A stretch of 10,896 nucleotides of DNA from Crocinitomicaceae bacterium (GCA_020848015.1 JADLBA010000109.1:1-10896); one strand, 5' to 3'. Shown: positions 1 through 7,425, numbered from the stretch's first letter. The notes: generated by a model not told the origin, from the sequence alone. Made by a program: numbers and translations.

Positions 1-1221
1 ACCCGTTTTCCCGTTGGTGATGAGGTTGAAAATAATTCTGTTCAGGAAATAAAGAGCGAGAGTTGTGATACTGCCGGCCAGCAGTATGGCTCTGGAAAAC
101 CGCAGAGCCTCCGGAAGCAGGGAATATAGTATTAGCAAAAAAGCTGATCCTGCAATAATCGGCCTGAAAGTTTTCTGTGGTATTATTGGTTTGTCATAAG
201 CTCCACCGATAAAAGCAAAAAATGCCCAAATGATGGAGTAGGCGATAAATGCCCACCAAACTAATTCCGGGTCGTAGATTTTATTTTGTGCGCGGGCATA
301 AATGGTTTCAACTGCCCATAGCCCGGTAATGGTTGCGACCATATCAACCATTGGAAGAATGATTGCCTTAAGGAATCGGCCTGCTATGGCTACTCCTGCT
401 CTTAGCCATATAGCAATATTGATAAAAAGGCTGAAAAGGGTAGCATTTTTTTCCGAAAAATGTTTTCGTGCGAATATGACCATTGCGTTGTAAAACACAA
501 ATACATAGTTAAGGCTGCCCTTTTTTGTGCTTTCTCCTTTGTAATGAATGATACTCGTTTCGGGGAAATAATAATTTTTATACCCACCCTGTACAATCCT
601 CCAAGAGAGATCAATGTCTTCTCCATACATAAAAAATGCTTCATCGAGCAGACCTACTTTATCGAGGGCTGATTTTCTCATCAGCATAAATGCGCCACTG
701 AGTACCTCGATTTCATGTACATTGTCATTACTGAGATGACCGAGGTAATAATGATTGAACCGTTTTGATCGTGGAAAAAGCCGTGAAATGCCGGATATTT
801 TGTAGAAAGCGGTTTCAGGTGTGGGGAGTCCGCGTTTTGACTCTGGTAAAAAATTCCCTTTTCCATCCACCATTTTTACTCCAAGTCCTCCGGAATCCGG
901 ATGATTATCCATGAAGGAAACGACTTTTGTAAGAGTGTCTTCTTCAATAACGGTGTCAGGGTTCAGGAGCAGTATATACTCGCCTGTTGCAACCCGCATG
1001 GCCTGGTTATTGGCTTTCGAAAAACCGGTATTTTCTATATTGGCAATAAGTTTTACCCAAGGAAATCTTTCCCGAACCATCTCAACGGAACCGTCCACCG
1101 AGCAGTTATCCACCACAAATACCTCTGCCCCGATTGTTCGAATTGCTTTTTGTACCGAGGTAAGGCATTGTTCGAGAAAATACTGAACGTTATAGTTGAC
1201 GATGATAACAGAAAGTTTCAT
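1..1221 (-). CDS. Family 2 glycosyltransferase with C-terminal membrane segments (3' end beyond the window)
   Basis: The reading frame is open for 407 codons from the ATG at 1221 to the window edge, with no stop, so the C-terminus is missing. The first ~250 residues are a GT-A type family 2 domain that would transfer a sugar from a nucleotide-sugar donor, probably to a lipid-linked or cell-surface glycan. Visible motifs are VNYN near the N-terminus, VVDNCSVDGS, NTGFSKANNQA around residue 67, LLNPD at 85-89 (donor/metal-binding region) and GEDIDLSWR at about 200-208, holding the likely catalytic acidic pair. Hydrophobic stretches at about 262-290, 321-342, 355-371 and 375-395 indicate a membrane-anchored tail, with GGAYDKP between the second and third. 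It starts 16 bp after the recR stop on the same strand, so the two are probably cotranscribed. The family is sure; acceptor and product are unknown. Confidence 0.9.
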   Translation of the reverse strand, partial: MKLSVIIVNYNVQYFLEQCLTSVQKAIRTIGAEVFVVDNCSVDGSVEMVRERFPWVKLIANIENTGFSKANNQAMRVATGEYILLLNPDTVIEEDTLTKVVSFMDNHPDSGGLGVKMVDGKGNFLPESKRGLPTPETAFYKISGISRLFPRSKRFNHYYLGHLSNDNVHEIEVLSGAFMLMRKSALDKVGLLDEAFFMYGEDIDLSWRIVQGGYKNYYFPETSIIHYKGESTKKGSLNYVFVFYNAMVIFARKHFSEKNATLFSLFINIAIWLRAGVAIAGRFLKAIILPMVDMVATITGLWAVETIYARAQNKIYDPELVWWAFIAYSIIWAFFAFIGGAYDKPIIPQKTFRPIIAGSAFLLILYSLLPEALRFSRAILLAGSITTLALYFLNRIIFNLITNGKTG

Positions 1222-1237
1222 AATCGTTCAGTCGCTG

Positions 1238-1855
1238 TTATCTCTTTAAGGATGATTCATAAGGAGTACGCAACAATATGCTCCTGCCAAGTGTTACCTC
1301 ATCGGTGTATTCGAGTTCCCCGCCTACGGCAACACCACGGGCAATAGTGCTCACTGCAACATTCAGCGGGCTAAGTTTTTTGAACAGATAAAATGAAGTC
1401 GTCTCACCTTCCATAGTAGCACTCAGCGCAAGAATGACCTCTTTGACCTCCGACCCGGCGACTCTTTCTACCAGGCTGTCAATGTTCAACTGCGAAGGAG
1501 ATATTCCGTCCATTGGAGAAATGATACCCCCTAATACATGGTATCTCCCTGAGAATTGCCCTGTTCCTTCAATGGCCATTACATCCCTTATATCCTGTAC
1601 CACACAGAGTAATCCATTGTCTCTGCGAGGAGTTTTACAAATTGAGCATTCTTCTTCATCGGAGAGATTATGACAGGTCTTGCAATAACGGATGTTGTCG
1701 CGAAGGGTGATAAGAGACTCTGCAAATCGCATTACTTCTTCCGGTTTTCTCCTGAGAAGGTCGAGCACAAAACGCAAGGCTGTTTTCCGGCCTACTCCGG
1801 GAAGGCTTGAAACCTGGTCCACTGCCTCTTCTATCAGTCGTGAACTGCTGTTCAT
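1238..1855 (-). CDS. recR: Recombination mediator protein RecR
   Basis: The protein is 205 residues, the usual RecR length. RecR acts with RecO (and RecF) to load RecA onto gapped or SSB-coated single-stranded DNA in recombinational repair. An N-terminal helix-hairpin-helix region (LPGVGRKTALR, about 18-28) is followed by a four-cysteine zinc finger (C58, C61, C70, C73). A Toprim domain starts at about residue 82 (LLCVVQD) and the family signature LSATMEGETT lies at 144-153. The C-terminal ARGVAVGGELEYTDEVTL block (172-189) is also characteristic. The ATG at 1855 is the only reasonable start: the frame stays open upstream but offers no ATG, GTG or TTG before a stop near 1961. It is divergent from the symporter gene and is followed closely by the glycosyltransferase. 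Confidence 0.97.
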   Translation of the reverse strand: MNSSSRLIEEAVDQVSSLPGVGRKTALRFVLDLLRRKPEEVMRFAESLITLRDNIRYCKTCHNLSDEEECSICKTPRRDNGLLCVVQDIRDVMAIEGTGQFSGRYHVLGGIISPMDGISPSQLNIDSLVERVAGSEVKEVILALSATMEGETTSFYLFKKLSPLNVAVSTIARGVAVGGELEYTDEVTLGRSILLRTPYESSLKR

Positions 1856-1975
1856 TGCGCGAAGATAAGCGGCATCGGACTTCCATTTGTTACCCCATAG
1901 TGGATGTTGAGAAAGTGAATGAATGAGAGTGTATAGAAATCTTTTCTGTCCTTTCTTTTGTCAAAATGAGTGAAA

Positions 1976-3469
1976 ATGTCAAAAGTATTGTTATTAGTAC
2001 TCCTCATGCTCTATTTCGGTGCTTTGATGGTGGTATCTTATTTTACCGGACGAAAAGCAAATAACCAGACTTTTTTTTCCGCCAATAAATCCGCGCCTTG
2101 GTACCTTGTTGCCTTTGGAATGATCGGAACCTCCCTTTCGGGAGTAACTTTCATTTCAGTCCCCGGTACGGTGGGAGGCTCTGGTTTTGCTTATTTTCAG
2201 GTAGCCATCGGATATTTCCTCGGCTACTTTGTTGTAGCGTTTGTACTTCTTCCGCTATACTATCGCTTGAATCTTACTTCCATCTATAATTATCTGGAAC
2301 AGCGTTTTGGCATTGCCTCTTATAAGACAGGAGCTGTTTTCTTTATTATATCGAGAACAATGGGAGCTACACTCAGGCTTTACTTAGTGATCAATGTGTT
2401 GCAGATATTTATCATAGATCAACTACTCGAAAACATGAACATTCCTTTTTGGCTTACCGCTACGTTGATTCTAACCATGATCCTCCTCTATACCTTCAAG
2501 GGCGGGGTAAAAACCATCGTCTGGACAGATACACTGCAGACATTTTTCATGTTGCTTGCATTGGTAGTTTGTGTGTATTATATTATGACTGATCTCGGAC
2601 TCGGTTTTTCAGGAACCATGAAGGCGGCAGGCGAAGAAGGATATTCATCCATTTTCTTCATGGAACCACTGGAAAAAAAATTCTTTCTGAAACAAATCAT
2701 AGGGGGGGCGTTTATCACGATAGCCATGACAGGGCTTGACCAGGAGATGATGCAAAAAAATATCAGTGTAAAAAGTCTCCACGATGCAAAGAAAAATATG
2801 GTATCATACAGCGCTGTAATGGTCGTTGTCAATTTTCTGTTTCTTCTTCTCGGAGCTTTACTTTTTCTCTATGCAGGAAAACACGGACTAACCGCTAAGG
2901 GTGATGATCTATTTCCAACCATAGCACTTCAGCATTTGCCCGGTTGGGTTTCAATTATTTTTATTATCGGGTTGATATCTGCATTATTCCCTTCGGCAGA
3001 TGGTGCTATTACAGCCCTGACAGCCTCTTTTTGCATAGATATTCTCGGGATTCAGAAAGATAAGCTTACTTCGGAGGCCATACAATTGAAAAGGAGAAAA
3101 AGAGTTCATCTTGCTTTTGCCGGCATTTTCCTAATGTGTGTTCTTTTTTTCAAATGGCTGAACGATAAGTCAATCATAGATATACTGCTTGAATTGGCAA
3201 ACTATACTTATGGCCCGCTGCTTGGGCTATTCGCATTCGGAATACTCACAAAAAGAAAAGTATTCGATCATCTCACACCACTGATTTGTATAGTTGCGCC
3301 TGTGCTCTCTTATCTTCTCAACACTTTCAGCGTTTCATGGATGGGAGGTTACAAATTTGGATTTGAATTGCTGATAGTTAACGGGGCGTTGACTTTTTTA
3401 GGTTTATGGGCGAGTAGTTTTTTTCAGAAAAAATACAGAGCGGAAGAGCAGAGTATTATTGAAGTATGA
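1976..3469 (+). CDS. Sodium:solute symporter (SSS family), substrate unknown
   Basis: The protein is 497 residues from the ATG at 1976; a GTG at 1970 in the same frame would add two residues. It is an inner-membrane protein with about 13 hydrophobic segments, fitting the SSS/SSF family, which couples solute uptake to sodium entry through a LeuT-like fold. Family landmarks are GTSLSGVTF in the first transmembrane helix region (51-59), PWYLVAFG just before it, GGVKTIVWTDTLQ (177-189), the small-residue helix ISALFPSADGAITALTASF (334-352, corresponding to the conserved SSS helix that lines the sodium site) and YGPLLGLFAFGIL (412-424). The substrate cannot be read from sequence. Its 3' end converges on paaD with a 22-bp gap. 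Since the phenylacetate permease PaaL of other bacteria belongs to this family, an aromatic-acid substrate is possible, but opposite strands and the recR neighbour give no real support. Confidence 0.92.
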   Translation: MSKVLLLVLLMLYFGALMVVSYFTGRKANNQTFFSANKSAPWYLVAFGMIGTSLSGVTFISVPGTVGGSGFAYFQVAIGYFLGYFVVAFVLLPLYYRLNLTSIYNYLEQRFGIASYKTGAVFFIISRTMGATLRLYLVINVLQIFIIDQLLENMNIPFWLTATLILTMILLYTFKGGVKTIVWTDTLQTFFMLLALVVCVYYIMTDLGLGFSGTMKAAGEEGYSSIFFMEPLEKKFFLKQIIGGAFITIAMTGLDQEMMQKNISVKSLHDAKKNMVSYSAVMVVVNFLFLLLGALLFLYAGKHGLTAKGDDLFPTIALQHLPGWVSIIFIIGLISALFPSADGAITALTASFCIDILGIQKDKLTSEAIQLKRRKRVHLAFAGIFLMCVLFFKWLNDKSIIDILLELANYTYGPLLGLFAFGILTKRKVFDHLTPLICIVAPVLSYLLNTFSVSWMGGYKFGFELLIVNGALTFLGLWASSFFQKKYRAEEQSIIEV

Positions 3470-3491
3470 CAGGAGAAAAAATAGGATAGTA

Positions 3492-3977
3492 TCAGATGCA
3501 TTTGAAATATTCAAAAGGCTCTTTGCAATCCCAACATTTGTATAGAGCTTTACAGGCAGTAGATCCGAACTGAGATATCATTTCAGAGTTGCTGGATCCG
3601 CAATGAGGACAAGCAATATCTTTTGTTTTTCCGGACAGCAATCCTTTGTTCAAAGAGGTCTTTTCTGGTGGAGCAATGCCCGACTTACGAAGTTTTTCTT
3701 TGGCTTCCTCCGACAGCCAGTCAGTGGTCCAGGCTGGTGATAGCACTGTCTTTACGGAAAAAGTGGCAAGGTTTCCTTTTTTCAATTTTTCTTTGATGTC
3801 CTGCTCTATTGCGTGCATTGCGGGACATCCGCTGTAGGTGGGAGTAATCGTTATTTCCACACCTCCGGGGCCTGTTTTTACAGCTCTCACAATTCCCATT
3901 TCTACCACATTGATCAATGGAATTTCAGGGTCTGGTACCTCCGAGAGTAACTCCCATATTTGGTTTTCGGTGATCAT
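3492..3977 (-). CDS. paaD: Phenylacetyl-CoA epoxidase subunit PaaD (also called PaaJ)
   Basis: With the ATG at 3977 the protein is 161 residues, the normal size. PaaD is needed for active phenylacetyl-CoA epoxidase and is thought to act in Fe-S or metal-centre maturation. The N-terminal DUF59/MIP18-like domain shows VPDPEIP (14-20) and TYSGCPAM (47-54) with the conserved C51. The C-terminal domain is a probable zinc-binding module: CPHC at 123-126, then C142, C148, C151 and C160, ending in the typical PFEYFKC motif. The frame is open upstream to 4124, but that 49-residue extension overlaps the end of paaC and does not look like the family, so I reject it. The gene is last in the paaB-paaC-paaD run, 52 bp after paaC, and converges on the symporter gene. 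Confidence 0.95.
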   Translation of the reverse strand: MITENQIWELLSEVPDPEIPLINVVEMGIVRAVKTGPGGVEITITPTYSGCPAMHAIEQDIKEKLKKGNLATFSVKTVLSPAWTTDWLSEEAKEKLRKSGIAPPEKTSLNKGLLSGKTKDIACPHCGSSNSEMISQFGSTACKALYKCWDCKEPFEYFKCI

Positions 3978-4029
3978 GCCATCCAAGCTATTGTGGTGAG
4001 TGAGAGACCGTGGGATACGGGCTAAAGAG

Positions 4030-4782
4030 TTACCATTTTGCGTCTGGATAGGCACGCTGCAGGAATTGCATATCGGCAAGAATAAATCCGAGGTGTTCAG
4101 TATGTATTCCTGCTTTACCACCACCGTGCATCCACTGGTCTTGAGGTAGTCTCAATGTGGCCTCCGAAATTTTTTCGCTAATGTCAGACAGCCATTTTTC
4201 TTTCAGCGATTTTACATCAACGCCAAAACCTTGCTCAACGGCGAGCACATCAAGTGCGTCTGGCACAAATAATTCTCCTGTATAAGACCAGATTTTATCT
4301 ATGGCATTCTGGATACGTGTATGGCTCTCTTCAGTACCATCTCCCATACGGACAATCCAGTCGCCGCTATGTTGCAAATGATATGTTGTTTCTTTCAGGC
4401 TTTTTTCTGCAAACCCCCTGAGGAATTGGTCGTGCGATTCCGACAATTCCAAAAGAAAAAGACGGTACCAGGCAGAGAATAAATACTGCCGGGAAATAGT
4501 AAATGCATAGTCGTTGTTTGGCAACTCTGCGATGAGGTGGTTGCCGTACTCTCCTGCATCGCGCAAAAAAGCAAGTTGGTCTTCATCACGCCCCGCACCT
4601 TCCTTTTCAGCGGCATATTTGTATAGATAAGTAGCTTGCCCGATATAGTCGAGAGCTATATTGGTAAGTGCGATGTCCTCTTCGAGCGCAGGGCCATGAC
4701 CACACCATTCTCCCAACCGTTGACCGAGGATCAGCAGGTTGTCGGCAAGGCGAAGTGTATAGCGAAAAATGGAGTTATTCAT
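4030..4782 (-). CDS. paaC: Phenylacetyl-CoA epoxidase subunit PaaC
   Basis: The protein is 250 residues from the ATG at 4782; the frame extends five codons further to a TTG at 4797, which I consider less likely. PaaC is the ferritin-like structural partner of the catalytic subunit PaaA. In the characterised enzyme it has lost the di-iron centre and helps form the substrate pocket and complex. Family features are LADNLLILGQRLGEWCGHGP near the N-terminus, EEDIALTNIALDYIGQA, the QLAFLRDAGEYGNHLIAELPN region where an iron-binding pair would otherwise sit, KSLKETTYHLQHS in the middle, and GGGKAGIHTEHLGFILADMQ near the C-terminus. It lies between paaB (31 bp upstream) and paaD (52 bp downstream) on the same strand. 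Confidence 0.97.
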   Translation of the reverse strand: MNNSIFRYTLRLADNLLILGQRLGEWCGHGPALEEDIALTNIALDYIGQATYLYKYAAEKEGAGRDEDQLAFLRDAGEYGNHLIAELPNNDYAFTISRQYLFSAWYRLFLLELSESHDQFLRGFAEKSLKETTYHLQHSGDWIVRMGDGTEESHTRIQNAIDKIWSYTGELFVPDALDVLAVEQGFGVDVKSLKEKWLSDISEKISEATLRLPQDQWMHGGGKAGIHTEHLGFILADMQFLQRAYPDAKW

Positions 4783-4813
4783 TTTCTGTTGCAGCAATAA
4801 TCAATAGAAATAA

Positions 4814-5101
4814 TTACATGTGTTCCACATCTCCCGGAATATCATAAAAAGTGGGGTGTCTGTAAACCTTGTCGTTAGCGGGATCGAAAAGAATTTCCTT
4901 TTCATCGGGGGATGTAGCTGTAATAGCCGAACTTGGTACTACCCAGATACTGATACCTTCCATCCGGCGTGTATAGACATCCCTTGCATTTTCAATAGCC
5001 ATTTTAGAGTCTGCGGCATGCAGACTACCCACATGTTTATGTGAAAGTCCACTTTTGCTCCTGATAAATACCTCCCACAGAGGCCAGTCGTCGGTGCTCA
5101 T
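4814..5101 (-). CDS. paaB: Phenylacetyl-CoA epoxidase subunit PaaB
   Basis: The protein is 95 residues from the ATG at 5101, matching the compact PaaB family. The frame continues upstream to a TTG at 5143, but the added residues do not resemble PaaB. Almost the whole protein is family signature: WPLWEVFIRSKSGLSHKHVG, SLHAADSKMAIENARDVYTR and EGISIWVVPSSAI, followed by a DPANDKVYRHPTFYDIP tail. PaaB is a small non-catalytic subunit that holds PaaAC units together in the epoxidase. Here it is the first gene of the paaB-paaC-paaD run, so this run needs its own promoter in the 206 bp upstream, which it shares with the divergent rhodanese operon. Normally paaB follows paaA directly; here about 1.2 kb and three opposite-strand genes separate them. 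Confidence 0.95.
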   Translation of the reverse strand: MSTDDWPLWEVFIRSKSGLSHKHVGSLHAADSKMAIENARDVYTRRMEGISIWVVPSSAITATSPDEKEILFDPANDKVYRHPTFYDIPGDVEHM

Positions 5102-5307
5102 ATTAAACAGTTTTGAGAGTACGAAGATAATCCTTAACTGCAATATATTTGTATGGAATATGCCGGATATTAAAATAGTACAAGACGGCTAAATAAATTT
5201 TTTATTCTACTTTTAGAACAGGTTGCTGAACAATTTTGCAGGAAAACTGCTTTAAAGGTTGACTGTAAAAAGATTGCCCGTCATCAAAGAAAAAATAAAA
5301 TTCATCA

Positions 5308-5592
5308 GTGAAAGTAGAGCGAATTTTTAGTGGGAAGTACAGCATCATAGATGTCAGAACTTCTGAAGAGTTCTCGCAGGGTCAAGCCCCCGGTTCTGTC
5401 AATATTCCATTAGGGGAAATTGTGGAAAGGCTGAACGAGATAAAAACTCTTCCCCGGCCACTGATCCTATGCTGTGCGTCCGGTACAAGGAGTGAAAGAG
5501 CAGAGCAATGGCTGAAGAGCCAGGGGGTTGCCGAAGTTTACAACGGTGGATCGTGGCTCGATGTGAGCCATTATGTAATACAAAACAAATAA
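5308..5592 (+). CDS. Single-domain rhodanese-like sulfurtransferase (first of tandem pair)
   Basis: The protein is 94 residues starting at a GTG at 5308. An in-frame stop at 5296 and the absence of an ATG make GTG the only sensible start. It is a minimal rhodanese domain: IIDVRTSEEF near the N-terminus (13-22), GSVNIPLGEI (29-38), and the active-site loop LCCASGTRS (54-62), where C56 would carry the persulfide. The fold ends with VYNGGSWLDV. No signal peptide is seen, so it should be cytoplasmic. It is 17 bp upstream of a second rhodanese with the same layout, and a thioredoxin follows, so the three form one operon. Rhodaneses move sulfane sulfur between thiols; the natural donor and acceptor here are unknown. 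The operon points away from paaB and towards the 3' end of paaA. Confidence 0.88.
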   Translation: MKVERIFSGKYSIIDVRTSEEFSQGQAPGSVNIPLGEIVERLNEIKTLPRPLILCCASGTRSERAEQWLKSQGVAEVYNGGSWLDVSHYVIQNK

Positions 5593-5609
5593 TCTGACCA
5601 GTAATAAAG

Positions 5610-5924
5610 ATGTTTTCATTTTTAAAAAAAATATTTGGAAATCAGAAATCCGTTCCACTTTCACAATTGCTGAAAGAAGGGGCTGTAGTAATTGATGTGA
5701 GAACTGCCGCAGAGTTTGCGGAAGGCCATTTTAAGGGCAGCATCAATATTCCGTTACAAACTATTGAGAAGAGAGCAGGAAGGTTTAAAAAAGACCAGCA
5801 CATCATTCTCTGCTGCAGGAGTGGTGCCCGAAGTGCGAATGCCAAAAGTAAAATGCGCCGAATGGGGTTTCAGCATCTATACAATGCAGGGTCTTGGACG
5901 GCTCTTAAAAAAATACGGACATGA
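5610..5924 (+). CDS. Single-domain rhodanese-like sulfurtransferase (second of tandem pair)
   Basis: The protein is 104 residues from the ATG at 5610. A short basic, hydrophobic start (MFSFLKKIFGNQK) precedes a rhodanese domain with VVIDVRTAAEFAEGH (26-40), GSINIPLQTI (43-52) and the active-site loop LCCRSGARS (67-75), whose C69 starts a standard CRSGAR loop. It ends with LYNAGSWTALKK. It is clearly paralogous to the preceding gene: both have DVRT..EF, G-S-[VI]-N-I-P-L, LCC.SG.RS and YN.GSW in the same order, so a local duplication is likely. Its TGA stop overlaps the ATG of the thioredoxin gene by four bases (ATGA), which suggests translational coupling. Predicted cytoplasmic persulfide carrier; its partner is likely the adjacent thioredoxin, inferred from gene order only. 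Confidence 0.92.
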   Translation: MFSFLKKIFGNQKSVPLSQLLKEGAVVIDVRTAAEFAEGHFKGSINIPLQTIEKRAGRFKKDQHIILCCRSGARSANAKSKMRRMGFQHLYNAGSWTALKKIRT

Positions 5925-6244
5925 CCAACGAGAACAAGGAAAGTTTTAGTGAGATTATCAATAGCGAAATTCCGGTGTTGGTGGATTTTTTTGCCACCTG
6001 GTGTGGCCCCTGTAAGCAGCAGGCACCTATTCTCGATGAGCTGCGTCAGCTTATTGGAAACAGAGCACGGATACTCAAAGTAGATGTGGATCGCAATCCT
6101 GGAATTGCATCGCAACTTGACATACGAGGAGTTCCTACGCTTATGATATTTAAAAACGGAGAGATTAAATGGAGGAGTTCTGGTGTAAAACATCTGTCAG
6201 AATTAGTGCAGTTATTGAACCAACACAGCAGCCGACCCGCATAA
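5921..6244 (+). CDS. trxA: Thioredoxin
   Basis: The protein is 107 residues, the size of a classical one-domain thioredoxin, with the exact active site WCGPC at 27-31 preceded by VDFFAT. The cis-proline that faces the active site is in GVPTLMIFKNGE (P72). No signal peptide or membrane segment is visible, so it should act in the cytoplasm as a dithiol reductant. Its start overlaps the stop of the second rhodanese by four bases, so it is the last gene of a rhodanese-rhodanese-thioredoxin operon, where it could reduce rhodanese persulfides. It converges on paaA with a 62-bp gap. The symbol marks the family; many Bacteroidota carry several thioredoxins and this need not be the housekeeping one. 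Confidence 0.93.
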   Translation: MTNENKESFSEIINSEIPVLVDFFATWCGPCKQQAPILDELRQLIGNRARILKVDVDRNPGIASQLDIRGVPTLMIFKNGEIKWRSSGVKHLSELVQLLNQHSSRPA

Positions 6245-6250
6245 CAGAAA

Positions 6251-6275
6251 ATAGTCAGCGACTATATACCGGTAT
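6251..6275. repeat. Two adjacent short palindromes in the convergent thioredoxin/paaA gap
   Basis: ATAGTC-AGC-GACTAT (6251-6265) is a perfect 6-bp stem with a 3-base loop. It is followed at once by the perfect 10-bp palindrome ATACCGGTAT (6266-6275). Both lie between the stop codons of the thioredoxin gene and paaA. They may help bidirectional transcript end formation, but there is no T-run on either side, so I do not call a standard terminator. Confidence 0.4.
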
Positions 6276-6306
6276 TCAAGAAAGCGAACGGTTCTGATAC
6301 AGAAAC

Positions 6307-7254
6307 TCACGCAGTCTTAAGGATGTTTTTAGCGCTTTGTTTTTTTGCATAAGCCATGGCTGCTTCCCGAACCCACCGTCCGTTATCGTGAGCATTTTTC
6401 CTTGCTTCAAGTCGTTCTTTATTGCAGGGGCCATTTCCACGAACCACCTGATTAAATTCCTCCCAGTCAATTTCGCCAAAATCATAGTGGCCGCGTTCTT
6501 TATTCCAGCGGAGGTTTTTATCGGGAATGGTGAGTCCGAGGTATTCTGCCTGCGGAACGGTCATATCAACAAACTTCTGGCGCAACTCATCATTGCTATG
6601 ACGCTTGATTTTCCACTTCATATTTTGCGCACTGTGTTCGGAAGTGGCATCACTGGGGCCAAACATCATTAGCGAAGGCCACCACCACCTGTTCAGTGCA
6701 TCTTGTGCCATTGACTTTTGTGCAGCGGTACCGTTTGAGAGAGCGATCATGATTTCATATCCCTGACGCTGGTGGAAACTCTCTTCTTTGCATATTCGGA
6801 TCATGGCACGGCTATATGGGCCGTAGCTTGTACGCTGAAGACTCACCTGATTGACGATGGCGGCACCATCCACCAGCCAGCCTATCGTGCCGATATCGGC
6901 CCAACTGAGTGTAGGATAATTAAAAATGCTCGAATATTTCGATTTACCGCTAAGCAACTCATTTACCATAGCAGCGCGTTCAACGCCGAGTGTTTCGGCA
7001 GAACCATAGAGATAAAGGCCGTGCCCGGCTTCGTCTTGTATTTTTGCGAGTAAAATTGCTTTTCGCCTAAGTGAAGGAGCGCGGGTGATCCAGTTGCCTT
7101 CGGGCAGCATTCCAATAATCTCACTGTGAGCGTGCTGAGCAATCTGGCGAACAAGGGTTTTCCGGTAGCCTTCCGGCATCCAGTCTTTTGCCTCGACCTT
7201 ATTTTCTGCGTCAACGAAGCGTTGAAATTTTTCCGATAATTCCTGATTGTCCAT
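6307..7254 (-). CDS. paaA: Phenylacetyl-CoA epoxidase catalytic subunit PaaA
   Basis: The protein is 315 residues, normal for PaaA, starting at the ATG at 7254. It is the di-iron monooxygenase subunit that epoxidises the ring of phenylacetyl-CoA at carbons 1 and 2 using O2. The expected carboxylate/histidine ligand set of this ferritin-like family is present: E45 (HSEIIG), E75 and H78 (DEAGH), D129 (WLVDGAA), E158 and H161 (EESFH). Other signatures are PEGNWITRAPSLRRKAILLA (51-70), the RTSYGPYSRAM block (141-151), WWWPSLMMFGPSD (190-202) and the NGPCNKERL tail. It is unusual in standing alone: paaB follows only after three opposite-strand genes, and paaE is divergent instead of in the same operon. 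A candidate promoter lies at 7307-7314. Confidence 0.98.
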   Translation of the reverse strand: MDNQELSEKFQRFVDAENKVEAKDWMPEGYRKTLVRQIAQHAHSEIIGMLPEGNWITRAPSLRRKAILLAKIQDEAGHGLYLYGSAETLGVERAAMVNELLSGKSKYSSIFNYPTLSWADIGTIGWLVDGAAIVNQVSLQRTSYGPYSRAMIRICKEESFHQRQGYEIMIALSNGTAAQKSMAQDALNRWWWPSLMMFGPSDATSEHSAQNMKWKIKRHSNDELRQKFVDMTVPQAEYLGLTIPDKNLRWNKERGHYDFGEIDWEEFNQVVRGNGPCNKERLEARKNAHDNGRWVREAAMAYAKKQSAKNILKTA

Positions 7255-7306
7255 TCTTTCCTTTCTCTAATAGGTTTTAATAAATACAAATACTGCACGG
7301 TTGTGA

Positions 7307-7314
7307 CAAAGGTA
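7307..7314 (-). promoter_or_regulatory. Candidate Bacteroidota-type -7 element upstream of paaA
   Basis: Read on the minus strand this is TACCTTTG, an exact match to the TAnnTTTG -7 consensus of Bacteroidota promoters. It would give a leader of about 45-50 bases before the paaA ATG. No clear TTTG at the -33 distance is visible, so the call is tentative. Confidence 0.35.
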
Positions 7315-7407
7315 TCTGATATTTATGGTTTTTAGATATTAGTTGTGTGTATCGTACTTCTTCCGGCCTTTTGACAGGGAAGTAAGTTAATGCTCCGAAT
7401 ATTGGTC

Positions 7408-7425
7408 GCGGAAGAGTATTTTCGC
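7408..7425. promoter_or_regulatory. Imperfect inverted repeat upstream of paaE, possible operator
   Basis: GCGGAA and TTTCGC-like arms (GCGGAAGAGTATTTTCGC, five of six outer positions pairing) form an 18-bp imperfect palindrome that ends 16 bp before the paaE ATG. It overlaps TATTTTCG, one mismatch from the TAnnTTTG -7 consensus. A repressor site at a paa promoter would make sense, but no regulator gene is in the window and a match this size can occur by chance. Confidence 0.22.

Noticed and set aside
901..1347. Plus-strand 148-codon frame with many cysteines
   Set aside because: It lies antisense to the glycosyltransferase and the end of recR, both with clear family motifs; its own sequence has no recognisable domain.
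3978..4124. Longer N-terminus for PaaD (49 extra residues)
   Set aside because: It overlaps the end of paaC by about 95 bp and does not resemble PaaD; the ATG at 3977 gives the normal length and the usual N-terminal motif.
5102..5143. Longer N-terminus for PaaB from a TTG
   Set aside because: Family similarity begins at the inner MSTDDWPLWEVF start, and ATG is preferred over TTG.
5870..6193. Minus-strand 107-codon frame
   Set aside because: It is antisense to the thioredoxin gene with its WCGPC site and to the end of the second rhodanese.
6772..7053. Plus-strand 93-codon frame
   Set aside because: It is antisense to paaA, whose di-iron motifs are intact throughout this stretch.
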